Part shown: one piece after another, positions 53,422 to 62,525 of the stretch
Layout of the letters: each line of letters opens with the position of its first letter
Numbering within the stretch: position 1 is the stretch's first letter
NCBI GenBank assembly: GCA_900467185.1
Contig: UBPA01000014.1
Span: forward strand, 186,001 to 250,000
Direction of reading: 5' to 3'
Source: Hyphomicrobiales bacterium
Lineage (GTDB): Bacteria; Pseudomonadota; Alphaproteobacteria; Rhizobiales; Rhizobiaceae
Length of the DNA: 64,000 nt
Notes under the pieces: generated by a model
What the model saw: only the letters and a program-made list of their open reading frames with translations
What the model was told of the DNA's origin: nothing
The model's database searches: none
Translations under genes and position numbers: made by a program

Positions 53422-54441
53422 TCAGACGCGAACGGCTTCCGTGCCCAGCGGCGGTGCGACGAGCGTCTGCGCGTCGTAGGGCGCGAAGTCCTCGGGCTGC
53501 AACCGATGGGCTTCCAATGCCATGTTGCGCGTCAAGCTTGAAGGCTTGGCCGTACCGAGCAGCACGGAGGCGACCAGCGGATTCTGCAGCGGAAACTGCA
53601 TGGCCGGCGCCGCGATCGGCACACCCTGTGACGCCGCGATCTTCTCCATGGCTGCCACCTTTTCGAGGACCTCCGGCGAAGCCGGACCGTAATCGAAATG
53701 CGCGCCATCGACGGCGCCCGTCGCGAGGATGCCGGAGTTGAAGACGCCGCCCACGACCAGCGATGTCTTCTTCTCGGCGCACAGCGGCAGCAGCTCGGAA
53801 ACGGCCGTCCGGTCGAGCAGCGTATAGCGCCCGGCCAGAAGGATGCAGTCGAGGTCTGCCGCGCGCATCACGTCGAGGCAGACGGGAACCTCGTTGACCC
53901 CGAGTCCATAGGCGGAGATGGCGCCGCTCGATTTCAACGCATCCAGCGCTTTCAGGCCGCTATCGAGCAATTGCCGGAGGTAGACCGCGTTGCGTTCCGC
54001 ACCGTGGGTATAAACGCCGATGTCGTGCACGAACAGGATATCGAGCCGGTTGAGGCCGGTGCGGGCGTAGCTGAACTCCACCGAGCGCATGATGCCGTCA
54101 TAGGAATAGTCATAATCCGTCTCGAAGGGTAGCGGATCGACGAAGCCGAAATCGGGGACCTTGTCATCGGCAACGGGACGCAGCAGCCGGCCGACCTTGG
54201 TGGACAGAACATAGCTGCCGGACGGCTTGTCGCGCAGGAAATCGCCGACCCGCCGCTCGGCAAGGCCAAAGCCGTACCAGGGTGCCGTATCGAAAAAGCG
54301 CATGCCGGAATCCCAGGCCGCTTCCAGCGTCTCCATCGCCGTCTCGCGCGGGCAGGTGCGATACATTCCGCCAAGCGGCGCGGTGCCGAAGCTGTATTCC
54401 GTGACGGCGAGGTCTGTCGTGCCGATCTTACGCGTCTTCAT
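53422..54441 (-). CDS. Aldo/keto reductase
   Basis: This is a 339-aa NAD(P)-dependent aldo/keto reductase, from the ATG at 54441. The catalytic Asp/Tyr region is GMRFFDTAPWYGFGLAERRV, with Lys in LSTKVGRL and His in IDILFVHDIGVYTH-like LDILFVHDIG. It resembles D-threo-aldose 1-dehydrogenase/L-fucose dehydrogenase and pyridoxal dehydrogenase-type enzymes. It lies upstream of the ribose-type ABC operon on the same strand and opposite the GntR gene, so it probably acts on the imported sugar. Substrate not proven. Confidence 0.88.
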   Translation of the reverse strand: MKTRKIGTTDLAVTEYSFGTAPLGGMYRTCPRETAMETLEAAWDSGMRFFDTAPWYGFGLAERRVGDFLRDKPSGSYVLSTKVGRLLRPVADDKVPDFGFVDPLPFETDYDYSYDGIMRSVEFSYARTGLNRLDILFVHDIGVYTHGAERNAVYLRQLLDSGLKALDALKSSGAISAYGLGVNEVPVCLDVMRAADLDCILLAGRYTLLDRTAVSELLPLCAEKKTSLVVGGVFNSGILATGAVDGAHFDYGPASPEVLEKVAAMEKIAASQGVPIAAPAMQFPLQNPLVASVLLGTAKPSSLTRNMALEAHRLQPEDFAPYDAQTLVAPPLGTEAVRV

Positions 54442-54498
54442 CGCATCATCTTCCGTCTGACTATCTGCTGTCGGGATCGAGACCGCGCCGTTCCGGTA

Positions 54499-54518
54499 CG
54501 TTGGTTGTGCGTCCAACG
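54499..54518. promoter_or_regulatory. Inverted repeat between the aldo/keto reductase and GntR genes
   Basis: cgttgg-N8-ccaacg is a 20-bp dyad with perfect 6-bp arms. It lies 58 bp upstream of the reductase ATG, and is a candidate GntR binding site. A second small dyad, tctacaataga, lies at 54539-54550. Confidence 0.5.
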
Positions 54519-54546
54519 GATCCGCTGTTTGTTATTTTATCTACAA

Positions 54547-54574
54547 TAGACAGTTTTCCGTCAACTTGTATTAT
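54547..54574 (+). promoter_or_regulatory. Candidate promoter of the GntR gene
   Basis: TAGACA (54547-54552) and TATTAT (54569-54574) are separated by 16 bp in an AT-rich stretch about 60 bp before the GntR start. The small tctacaataga dyad overlaps the -35, which would allow autoregulation. Confidence 0.45.
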
Positions 54575-54632
54575 GCGACCGGGAGGACAGGGCGACGGCC
54601 GGCAGGGACAAGCCTGCCCAGCGTCCCCGGGG

Positions 54633-55529
54633 ATGCGAATGGCGAAACAGAATACCGTCTTCAAGGATGCCTTCAACCGGTGTCTGACCCTCATCGCGGA
54701 GACAGAGGCGCTGCCTTCGGAGCTCGAACTCGGCACGTTGCTGGGCGTCAGCCGCACGACCGTGCGGGCTATCCTCGCGCGTCTGAAAGAGCTGGAGATC
54801 ATCGCCTGGGACAAACGCACCAAGGCCATGCTGCGCGCGCCGCAACCGGCCGATTTCTTCTCCGCGGAAGAAACGAGTTCGCTCGCGGAGATCATCGAGC
54901 GGAGCTTCATGCGCCGGATTCTGGCCGGTGGTGCCGAGCCCGGCATGCAGATCAACGAGCTGGAGCTTGCCCGCGACATCGGCACGGGCACGACAAGCGT
55001 GCGCGAATTCCTCATCCGCTTCAGCCGTTTCGGGCTGATCGAAAAGCGGCCGAACAGCCATTGGGTGCTGAAGGGCTTCACCCGCGACTTCGCGCTGGAA
55101 CTCACCGAGATCCGCGAAATGTTCGAGCTCCGCTCCGCCGCCGGCTTCGCGGCCTTGCCTGGCGATCATCCGGCCTGGCGGGATCTCGACGATATGGAGG
55201 TGCTTCATCGCGACATGCTGGCGAACATCGACACGCGCTATCGCGATTTCTCCGAACTCGACGAACGCTTCCACCTCTTGGTGCATCGCTCGTCGAGCAA
55301 TCGCTTCATCATCGATTTTTACGACATCATCACCATCGTCTTCCACTATCACTATCAGTGGAACAAGGCGAACGACCGCGAGCGCAATGCGCGGGCGGTG
55401 GAAGAACATCTGGAGTACATCGCGGCGCTGAAAACCCGCGACCCCGCAACGGTCGCGCACGCCTGCCGGCAGCACCTGCGCTCGGCGCGCGAGACGCTGC
55501 TGCAATCGATCCAGCAACCGGACGCCTGA
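54633..55529 (+). CDS. GntR/FadR-type regulator with two winged-helix domains
   Basis: This is a 298-aa regulator, started at 54633 (MRMAKQN); a second ATG is at 54639. Two winged helix-turn-helix units are visible: residues about 27-68 (LPSELELGTLLGVSRTTVRA) and about 93-150 (FMRRILAGGAEPGMQINELE, then TTSVREFLIRFSRFGLIEKR). An FCD ligand domain follows (155-285, with LRSAAGFAAL, FSELDERFHLLVHRSS and FHYHYQW). FCD regulators usually have one winged helix. It is divergent from the aldo/keto reductase and probably controls the sugar operon. Confidence 0.85.
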   Translation: MRMAKQNTVFKDAFNRCLTLIAETEALPSELELGTLLGVSRTTVRAILARLKELEIIAWDKRTKAMLRAPQPADFFSAEETSSLAEIIERSFMRRILAGGAEPGMQINELELARDIGTGTTSVREFLIRFSRFGLIEKRPNSHWVLKGFTRDFALELTEIREMFELRSAAGFAALPGDHPAWRDLDDMEVLHRDMLANIDTRYRDFSELDERFHLLVHRSSSNRFIIDFYDIITIVFHYHYQWNKANDRERNARAVEEHLEYIAALKTRDPATVAHACRQHLRSARETLLQSIQQPDA

Positions 55530-55553
55530 GCGAAGATCGAGGCAACACCCGGC

Positions 55554-56069
55554 TCAGACGACGGCGACGTTCTCGCTATCGCCCCTGCCGCCTGCGGCGA
55601 GCAGCATGCAGACGGCGCCGGGCAGCTTCAGCGCCTCGGCGGCCGCGACGCGTTCGGGCGTGTAGAAACCCGCCTCGTGCAGGCAATTGATCGTGCCGAT
55701 CACGGTTCCCCCGACGACGATCGGTACGTTGATGACCGACTGGCAACCGAGCGAATCGATGAGTTCGTAGTCGCCGAACACCTCCGCGATCTCCTCGATC
55801 GTATTCGCCACGAAGGTCTGCTGCTGCGTCAGCGTGATGTCGGACCAGTGCGTCTCATTATAGGGCTTCGTGCCGGAGACCGGATATTGCTCCGGCATGT
55901 TGGAATAGACCCGCTCGGCCACGCGGGTCGTCGTGTCGCTCGTCATGATGGTGAAGAGCTTGACCCCGACCAGTGCCTGCGTCAGCGCTTCCAGCGCCGC
56001 ATAGGCCGCCATCGGCTGCCCCTCGCCGGCGAGCGCGGATACGAATGCCGTGTAATCCGTGGTGGTCAT
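55554..56069 (-). CDS. GAF-domain protein
   Basis: This is a 171-aa soluble protein consisting of one GAF domain (AYAALEALTQALVGVKLFTI, then GCQSVINVPIVVGGTVIGTI, and YTPERVAAAEALKLPGAV). It has no output domain. It is the same strand as, but 90 bp after, the iron-importer operon. It differs from free methionine sulfoxide reductases because the expected Cys set is not clear. The ATG at 56069 has GGAG upstream. The ligand is unknown. Confidence 0.8.
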   Translation of the reverse strand: MTTTDYTAFVSALAGEGQPMAAYAALEALTQALVGVKLFTIMTSDTTTRVAERVYSNMPEQYPVSGTKPYNETHWSDITLTQQQTFVANTIEEIAEVFGDYELIDSLGCQSVINVPIVVGGTVIGTINCLHEAGFYTPERVAAAEALKLPGAVCMLLAAGGRGDSENVAVV

Positions 56070-56162
56070 GGGCCCGTCTCCTTCAAGATGCGCGAACGCC
56101 ATCCGGCCTAGCACCGAGCCCTGCCATAGATCAACACGTGAGCGCGGACGACATCAGGCCAT

Positions 56163-56981
56163 TCAGCGGCGGTTCGCCCCGGCGCCGGCCGATCCGTGAC
56201 GTCCGATCGGCAGCATCATCGGACGCCCCGACACAGGATCTTCGATGATGCGGCTCTCAAGGCCGAAGACCTCACGCACCATCTGGTCTGTCAGAACCAC
56301 TTCCGGGGCGCCGAAGGCATGGATCGTTCCCCCGGCCATCGCCACGAGATCGTCGGCATAGCGGGCCGCGAGGTTGAGATCGTGCAGCACCATCACCACC
56401 GTCGTGCCGCGCGCGCGGTTGAGGTCGGTCAGAAGATCGAGAACCTCGATCTGGTGATGGATGTCGAGAAAGGTGGTGGGTTCGTCCAGCAGCAGGATGT
56501 CGGTTTCCTGGGCCAGTGCCATGGCGATCCAGACCCGCTGGCGCTGGCCGCCGGAAAGCTCGTCGACAGGCCTTTCGGCAAGCTCGAAGGTCTTCGTCGC
56601 GGCCAGCGCGCCGTCCACGGCCTCGTCGTCCGTGCGCGTCCAGCGGGAGAACAGGCTCTTGTGGGGATGACGGCCGCGGCTGACGAGATCGGCAACGGTG
56701 ATGCCCTCCGGCGCAATCGGCGCCTGCGGCAGGAGGCCGAGCGTCCGGGCAAGCTGTCGCGCCGGCATACGATGGATCGATGTGCCGTCGAGCAGGACAT
56801 GGCCTTTCGTCGGAGTCAGCAGCCGCGACAGCGTGCGCAGGAACGTGGACTTTCCGCAGGCATTGGCGCCGACGATGGCGGTGATCCGGCCGGAGGGGAT
56901 CGCCAGGTTGAGCCCTTCGAGGATCGCCTTGCCGTCATAGCCGGCGGAAAGTTCGGTCGCGACGAGAGAATGATCGGTCAC
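56163..56981 (-). CDS. Iron-siderophore ABC transporter ATPase (FecE/FhuC-like)
   Basis: This is a 272-aa ATPase that starts with GTG at 56981, overlapping the stop of the permease gene as GTGA. Walker A is GANACGKST, signature LSGGQRQRVWIAMAL, Walker B LLLDEPTTFLD and H-loop MVLHDLNLAARYAD. It is last in the FecBCDE-type operon. Walker A has Ala-Cys in GANACGKST where Gly-Ala/Pro-Ser-Gly forms are common; this variant is usual for the FecE group. A longer frame upstream is a shadow of the permease genes. Confidence 0.92.
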   Translation of the reverse strand: MTDHSLVATELSAGYDGKAILEGLNLAIPSGRITAIVGANACGKSTFLRTLSRLLTPTKGHVLLDGTSIHRMPARQLARTLGLLPQAPIAPEGITVADLVSRGRHPHKSLFSRWTRTDDEAVDGALAATKTFELAERPVDELSGGQRQRVWIAMALAQETDILLLDEPTTFLDIHHQIEVLDLLTDLNRARGTTVVMVLHDLNLAARYADDLVAMAGGTIHAFGAPEVVLTDQMVREVFGLESRIIEDPVSGRPMMLPIGRHGSAGAGANRR

Positions 56982-58018
56982 AGCGCGCCTCCGGTCCGGT
57001 TGACGCGGACGATCAGGAAAATCAGGTAGGGCGCGCCGAGCGCGCCGGTGATAACGCCGACGGGGTAACGGCTGGGCAGCACCACCTGTCCGACATAGTC
57101 GCCGACAAGCACGAGGAGGCCCCCGACGAGCGCCGCGGGGAGAAGCAGCGATCCGTTCGAGCGCGTGATACGCGCCGCAATCGGCCCTGCAAGGAAGGCG
57201 ACGAAGGCGATGGGCCCGGTGACGGCGGTTGCCGCCGCGATCATGCCGACAGCCGAGGCGATGACCAGCATGCGCGTCTGCGCCACGCGAACGCCGAGGG
57301 CCGATGCCATGTCGTCGCCGAGCCTGAGCGCTTCGAGATCCCGGGTGCGACTGAGAAGAACACTGCCGAAGACGGCGAGCGCGAGAAGAAGCGGCAGCGC
57401 CTGCTGCAGCTGCGCGCCGTTGACGCTGCCCGTCAGCCAGCGCATCGCCTCCTGCAGGCTCCAGGAGGGTGCGGCGGAAAGGATGTAGGCGATGACGCTT
57501 TGCAGCATGGCCGATACGCCGATGCCAACCAGGATCAGGCGCGTGCCGCCGACGCCGTTGCGGAACGACAAGCCGTAGACCAGCAGCGCGACCCCAAGCC
57601 CGGCGCCGACCGCCAGAAGCGACACCGCCGGCCCGGACATCTGAAGAACGACGATGGCGAACACGGCCGCGGCACCCGCGCCCGAGGTGATACCGATAAT
57701 GTCGGGGCTTGCCAGCGGATTGCGCAGCATGATCTGGAAGGCGACGCCGCCGAGGCCGAAACAGACCCCTGCGAGAACCGACAGAACCGCACGCGGCAGG
57801 CGCAATTGCCCGACGGTGAACGACGTGCCGGGAATGGGCTCGCCCGAGAGCACCCGGAGAACGTCCATCGGCGCGACGATGCTCTGGCCGACCGAAAGAG
57901 TGAAGCCGAAGAGGAGGACGACCAGCGCGAGCAGGAGCCCGAACGCAATTGAATGGCGGCGCGCCCGGCGCCGGCGATTGACGGCGAGGCGATCGATGGT
58001 CGGCGACGGCACGCTCAC
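56978..58018 (-). CDS. Iron-siderophore ABC transporter permease (FecD-like)
   Basis: This is a 346-aa FecCD-family permease starting with GTG at 58018, overlapping the upstream stop as GTGA. It has about nine or ten membrane segments, the LRLPRAVLSVLAGVCFGLGG signature, NPLASPDIIGITSGAG, and GPIAFVAFLAGPIAARITRS near the C-terminus. It pairs with the upstream FecC-like permease. The longer frame to 58279 is a shadow. Confidence 0.92.
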   Translation of the reverse strand: MSVPSPTIDRLAVNRRRRARRHSIAFGLLLALVVLLFGFTLSVGQSIVAPMDVLRVLSGEPIPGTSFTVGQLRLPRAVLSVLAGVCFGLGGVAFQIMLRNPLASPDIIGITSGAGAAAVFAIVVLQMSGPAVSLLAVGAGLGVALLVYGLSFRNGVGGTRLILVGIGVSAMLQSVIAYILSAAPSWSLQEAMRWLTGSVNGAQLQQALPLLLALAVFGSVLLSRTRDLEALRLGDDMASALGVRVAQTRMLVIASAVGMIAAATAVTGPIAFVAFLAGPIAARITRSNGSLLLPAALVGGLLVLVGDYVGQVVLPSRYPVGVITGALGAPYLIFLIVRVNRTGGAL

Positions 58019-59061
58019 AGTTCCCGCACCCGCTGCCGCCGCACGATCCAGATGAAGAACGGCGCGCCGATGAGCGCGGTGATGATGCCGACATCGATTT
58101 CGCCCGGTCGCGCGACGATGCGCCCGAGAATATCGGCACCAAGCAGCAAGACCGCGCCGCCGACGGCCGAGAACGGCAGCAGCCAGCGGTGATCGACACC
58201 GATCAGCGTGCGGCAGAGATGCGGCACCACGAGGCCGAGAAAGCCGATGGGTCCGCACACGGCCGTGGTCGCGCCGCACAGCAGGATCGCGCCGAGCGAG
58301 GCCATGCCGCGGGCAGCCGCCACATGCTCGCCGAGGCCGGCCGCCACATCGTCGCCGAGAGCCAGCGAATTGAGCTTGCGTGCGGAAAGAAGGCTGATGG
58401 CAAAGCCGACGCCCAGAAACGGCAGCACGGGAACGACGCGATCATAGGTCGCGCCACCGACCCCGCCGATCTGCCAAGCCTGGATGCCACCCGCGATATC
58501 TCCGCGGGGCAGAACGATCGCGATGACGAGCGAGGCGAAGGCGACGGAGGTGGCGGCGCCCGCCAGCGCCAGCTTCAGCGGCGTCGCCCCGCCCCGGCCG
58601 AGCGACCCGATCGTATAGACGAAGACTGCAGCCCCGCCCGCACCGAGGATCGCCGTCCAGATATAGGCATGCGCCGACGTGATCCCGAACCAGGCGACGC
58701 CGATGACCACGGCCAGCGACGCCCCCATATTGACGCCGAGAATGCCGGGATCGGCAAGCGGATTGCGTGTGACGCCCTGCATGATCGCGCCGGCAAGCCC
58801 GAGTGCTGCACCCGAAAGCACGGCGAGCAGCGTGCGGGGCATGCGCAGCGCGACTGCCGCCTGCCCGATCGTCTCCTGCGCACCGCCCAACGCTGCCATA
58901 ATCTCGGGCCAGGCGACATCGCGCGTGCCGGTGGTGACCGACAGTGCCGCGAGCAGGCCGAGCATGGCGACGAGCACGAGAAGCCAGAGGCCGCGCGTCC
59001 GGTTGGAGCGGGCGGCAACGCTGTGGCCGCGCGAGGAAGATTGGATCGAAGCCGCCGTCAT
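58015..59061 (-). CDS. Iron-siderophore ABC transporter permease (FecC-like)
   Basis: This is a 348-aa permease. The first hydrophobic segment is about residues 25-45; signature motifs are LRMPRTLLAVLSGAALGLAG, NPLADPGILGVNMGA and GPIGFLGLVVPHLCRTLIG. It overlaps the binding-protein gene as ATGA (59061-59058) and the next permease as GTGA. It is the second gene of the operon. Confidence 0.92.
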   Translation of the reverse strand: MTAASIQSSSRGHSVAARSNRTRGLWLLVLVAMLGLLAALSVTTGTRDVAWPEIMAALGGAQETIGQAAVALRMPRTLLAVLSGAALGLAGAIMQGVTRNPLADPGILGVNMGASLAVVIGVAWFGITSAHAYIWTAILGAGGAAVFVYTIGSLGRGGATPLKLALAGAATSVAFASLVIAIVLPRGDIAGGIQAWQIGGVGGATYDRVVPVLPFLGVGFAISLLSARKLNSLALGDDVAAGLGEHVAAARGMASLGAILLCGATTAVCGPIGFLGLVVPHLCRTLIGVDHRWLLPFSAVGGAVLLLGADILGRIVARPGEIDVGIITALIGAPFFIWIVRRQRVREL

Positions 59062-60050
59062 TTCCGTGTCTTGGCCGCCGCGCCGAGCCGGGCTACATAG
59101 TCCTTCAGCACCCAGCGGATCGAAAGCGGCGTCGGGTTGGCGGCGTTGCCGACAGGATCGTTGCCGAGCATGACAAGCGCCCCGTTCGCCACCGCCGGCA
59201 TGTGCCGCGTCAGCGGATTGGCCTTCAGCGAATCGAACAGCGCCTGATCCCCGTAGGTCACGAGAATATCGACATCATCGAAGGCATCGATCTGCTCGGC
59301 ACTTATGGATCCGGAATATTTCCCCGGCTGCGAGGCCTTGAGAACGCTTTTCGGCGAGGCCAGCCCGAGATCGCCGAAGAACTTCACGCGCGTGTCATTG
59401 GTCGTATAGAAATTGATGATGCTGAGGTCCGACGCGCTCAGATGCGTGATGAACATCGCCGATTTGCCCTTCAGCTCCGGATGCCCGGCGAGCGTGCCGG
59501 CGATGTCGGACTCGATTCCGGCGATCAGCGCCTCGCCCTCCTTCGCCATGCCGAGCCCGGCGCTGTCGAGCCGGATCGTCTCGCGCCAGTCGGTGGACCA
59601 GGGCGCCTGGGGATAGGCGACGACGGGCGCGATCTGGCTCAGCGTGTCGTAATCCGCCTGGCTGATGCCGGAATAGGCCGCGAGGATCACATCCGGACGG
59701 GTCGCCGCGACCGCTTCGAAGTCGATGCCATCACCTTCGTCGAAGAGCACCGGCGTCTCGCCACCCAGCTCGTCCAGACGTGCCTTTACCCAGGGAAGGA
59801 TGCCGTCACCGTCGTCGTCGCCGAAATTGGCGCGCGCCATGCCGACGGGAACGATGCCTAGCGCGAGCGGGACTTCATGGTTCGCCCAGGCGACGGCCGC
59901 CACACGCTCCGGCTTCTTCGCAATGACGGTCGTGCCGAAGGCATGATGGAGCGTGATCGGATAGGCATCGCCTTCGGCCGCCAGCGCAGGCCCCTGCGCG
60001 AGCATCCAGACAACCATGACGATCTGCGTGGCGAAGCGGAAAAATCTCAT
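59058..60050 (-). CDS. Iron-siderophore ABC transporter binding protein (FecB-like)
   Basis: This is a periplasmic ferric-siderophore receptor of 330 aa with a signal peptide ending ALAAEG. It has the TroA/FecB pattern: ITLHHAFGTTVIAKKPERVA, then PLALGIVPVGMARANF, DVILAAYSGISQADYDTLSQ and DDVDILVTYGDQALFDSLKA. It is first in the operon and divergent from the TonB-dependent receptor. An iron-responsive motif lies 28 bp upstream, so expression is likely induced by iron limitation. Confidence 0.9.
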   Translation of the reverse strand: MRFFRFATQIVMVVWMLAQGPALAAEGDAYPITLHHAFGTTVIAKKPERVAAVAWANHEVPLALGIVPVGMARANFGDDDGDGILPWVKARLDELGGETPVLFDEGDGIDFEAVAATRPDVILAAYSGISQADYDTLSQIAPVVAYPQAPWSTDWRETIRLDSAGLGMAKEGEALIAGIESDIAGTLAGHPELKGKSAMFITHLSASDLSIINFYTTNDTRVKFFGDLGLASPKSVLKASQPGKYSGSISAEQIDAFDDVDILVTYGDQALFDSLKANPLTRHMPAVANGALVMLGNDPVGNAANPTPLSIRWVLKDYVARLGAAAKTRK

Positions 60051-60077
60051 CTCCCGATCCCTTCAACGGACATAAGT

Positions 60078-60092
60078 TGAGTTTCCCTCTCA
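60078..60092. promoter_or_regulatory. Iron-responsive operator-like motif (TGA-N9-TCA)
   Basis: The sequence TGA, nine bases, TCA matches the rhizobial RirA/IRO motif. The flanking AGT and GCT extend the dyad to five of six paired bases. It lies 28-42 bp upstream of the FecB-like start and 256 bp upstream of the receptor start. RirA dependence is inferred from the motif and the function of the genes. Confidence 0.65.
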
Positions 60093-60347
60093 GCTTCACC
60101 TTGTGGCGTCAACGGCAAAGGAGCGGCACTCCGGAAAGTGGGGATAGTTAGCCATCGGATTCTACAAAACCGGTGGATTCGACAATACTCGATAAATTGG
60201 CTCCAGTTATACGGCAAGCGGGGACGAACACGCAGTCGGGCGACATGGACGCCGGGACATCACGCAGACGCGCGGTGCGAACCCACTCAGGACATACCGA
60301 CCGGGCCTGCCGGCCGCACTCGCGTCACGCCAATCTGGATACTGCCT

Positions 60348-62480
60348 ATGATCATCGATAGAACACGCCCCCACCGGATGTTCGCGCCGCTTTCCCGCCG
60401 GAGCGCCATCCTCCTCGGCTGCACCGCGCTGGCGGCCCTGTCACCGGCGATCGCATCTGCCCAGGATGCGGCAGCGGGCGCGACGGCGCTCGAAACCATC
60501 GTCGTCCGGGGCGGACCGAGCGGAACCGTGCTCGATACGGACAATGATTCGCAGTCCATCGTCGCCACGGAGACGACCGCCACCGGCAAGCTGCCGACCG
60601 ACATTCTCAAGGCACCGGCCGCGGTCTCCGTCATCACCTCCAAGGAGATCGAGCAGCGCGCCGCCGATACCGTCGAGCAGGTGGTGCAGTACACGGCGGG
60701 CGTGGTCACCGATTTCTACGGCTCGGACGACCGCTACGACTATTTCGACATACGCGGCTTCACGCCCTACACCTACCGCGATGGCTTGGCGATCGGCCGG
60801 ACCTTTGCCGGCACGCGGGAGGAACCTTACGCCTATGAGCGAATCGAGGTGCTGAAGGGTGCCAGCTCCTCCGGCTTCGGCGCGGCCGAGCCGGGCGGAT
60901 CGGTCAATTACGTGACGAAGACACCCAAGCGCGAGCGCTTCGGCGAGGTTTACGGCACGGGCGGCTCGTTCGCCCACAAGGAACTCGGCTTCGACTTCGG
61001 CGACAATCTGACCGGCGACGACACCCTGTCCTACCGCCTCACGGGCAAGTTCCAGCGCGCCGATGCGGAGTACGACTATTCGCAGGACGACGAGAACTTC
61101 ATCATGGGCGGCCTGACCTGGCGCCCGGATGCGGCCACCAACCTGACCGTCGTTTTCGACCATCTCGACAAGGATGGCGTTCCCGGCAGCGGCGGCCATC
61201 CGCTGGGGACGAATTTCGACCGGGACACGTTCTTCGGCGAGCCGGATTATTATTTCAGCGAAACGAACCGCAACAGCACCAGCGTCATGTTCGACCATGA
61301 CTTCGGCAACGGCCTGAGCTTCGGCTCCAACGCGCGCTACAGCAACCTCAACGACGGATTCGGCAGCGCCTATATTGGTGGGACGCCGACCGACGGCTCG
61401 ACCACGGCGAGCCGCTACTTCTTCGGCAGCGACAAGTCGTCCGAGCAGTTCATCATCGACGCGAACCTCGTCTACGAGACCCGCACCGACACGGTCGAAA
61501 GCCGGACGCTGTTCGGCACCGAGTATAACAAATTCGAGTCCGACACCGACAATTTCTACACATCGGCGCCGTCGATCGACTGGGAGAACCCGATCTATTC
61601 CGGCGGCCCGGGCAGCCTCTCGCCTTATTCCAGCGTCAGCAACGACCAGAAGACGGCCGCTGTCTACCTGCAGCAGGACCTCACCTTCTTCGACAAGCTG
61701 ACCGTCAGCGTCGGTCTGCGCAACGACTGGCTGGATCTCAGCGAAACGGATCTCCTCGCCGGCTCCACGGCGTCGGGCAACCACAGTGAATTCACCAAGC
61801 GCATCGGTGCAAGCTACAAGATCACCGAGGAACTGGCGCCATACATCAGCTACGCGGAATCCGCGGCACCGCCTGCCTCCGGCGCCGACCCGACGACCGG
61901 CAAGCAGTACGAACTCGGCATCAAATACCGTCCCGAAGCCTTTCCCGCCCTCATCACCGCATCTGTCTACGACCTGACCAAGGGCAACATCACCGTCTAC
62001 GATCAGGTGACCTACCTGCCGCAGTCGGTGGAGAAGGTGCGGCATCGCGGCTTCGAACTGGAAGCCAAGGCGGAGGTCACGGACCAGATCGATATCATCG
62101 CGGCCTATAGCTATATCGACTCCAAGATCGACGAACCGGACGGCGCCAATGACGGCAACCGGCTGATGCGCGTGCCCAAGCACCTCGCCTCGATCTGGGG
62201 CACCTACACGCTGGCGGGCCAAGGCGCGCGCGGCGACATGACCTTCGGCGTTGGCGCCCGCTACCTCGACTCCTATTACACCGACATCGGCAATACGAAG
62301 TCGTCGGAAAGTGCCGTCGTGTTCGACGTGGCCTACACCTACAAGATCCAGGAGAACACGACATTCCAGCTGAACGTCAACAATGTGTTCGACGAGAAGC
62401 ACATCGCGAGCACGGATTCAGGCGCCGTCTACTACAATCCCGGCCGAAAGCTGATGGCGACGCTTCGCCAGACATGGTGA
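60348..62480 (+). CDS. TonB-dependent siderophore receptor
   Basis: This is an outer-membrane ferric-siderophore receptor of 710 aa. The start at 60348 gives a signal peptide (SAILLGCTALAALSPAIASA) and a TonB box-like ALETIVVRGG. The plug domain has SVITSKEIEQRAADTVEQVV, FDIRGFTPYTYRDG, ERIEVLKGASS and EPGGSVNYVTKTPKRE. The C-terminal barrel ends in the aromatic RKLMATLRQTW. It has no N-terminal signalling extension. It is divergent from the FecBCDE importer that would complete uptake. A second ATG at 60378 is possible. The siderophore cannot be named. Confidence 0.92.
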   Translation: MIIDRTRPHRMFAPLSRRSAILLGCTALAALSPAIASAQDAAAGATALETIVVRGGPSGTVLDTDNDSQSIVATETTATGKLPTDILKAPAAVSVITSKEIEQRAADTVEQVVQYTAGVVTDFYGSDDRYDYFDIRGFTPYTYRDGLAIGRTFAGTREEPYAYERIEVLKGASSSGFGAAEPGGSVNYVTKTPKRERFGEVYGTGGSFAHKELGFDFGDNLTGDDTLSYRLTGKFQRADAEYDYSQDDENFIMGGLTWRPDAATNLTVVFDHLDKDGVPGSGGHPLGTNFDRDTFFGEPDYYFSETNRNSTSVMFDHDFGNGLSFGSNARYSNLNDGFGSAYIGGTPTDGSTTASRYFFGSDKSSEQFIIDANLVYETRTDTVESRTLFGTEYNKFESDTDNFYTSAPSIDWENPIYSGGPGSLSPYSSVSNDQKTAAVYLQQDLTFFDKLTVSVGLRNDWLDLSETDLLAGSTASGNHSEFTKRIGASYKITEELAPYISYAESAAPPASGADPTTGKQYELGIKYRPEAFPALITASVYDLTKGNITVYDQVTYLPQSVEKVRHRGFELEAKAEVTDQIDIIAAYSYIDSKIDEPDGANDGNRLMRVPKHLASIWGTYTLAGQGARGDMTFGVGARYLDSYYTDIGNTKSSESAVVFDVAYTYKIQENTTFQLNVNNVFDEKHIASTDSGAVYYNPGRKLMATLRQTW

Positions 62481-62502
62481 GCTGACGCCCCGCACACCGC
62501 TA

Positions 62503-62523
62503 CCCGCCCGAGGCAGGGGCGGG
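62503..62523. terminator. Hairpin between the receptor and AraC genes
   Basis: The 7-bp stem cccgccc/gggcggg with loop gaggcag lies between the convergent stops at 62480 and 62526. It overlaps the end of neither gene and probably terminates the receptor transcript. Confidence 0.55.
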
Positions 62524-62525
62524 CG

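Noticed and set aside
56982-58279. Extended frames suggesting larger ATPase and permease proteins in the iron operon
   Set aside because: The extensions overlap the neighbouring permease genes; GTGA junctions at 56981 and 58018 give starts of normal family length.
60441-62402. 653-codon minus frame over the TonB receptor
   Set aside because: Antisense of a gene with complete plug and barrel motifs.
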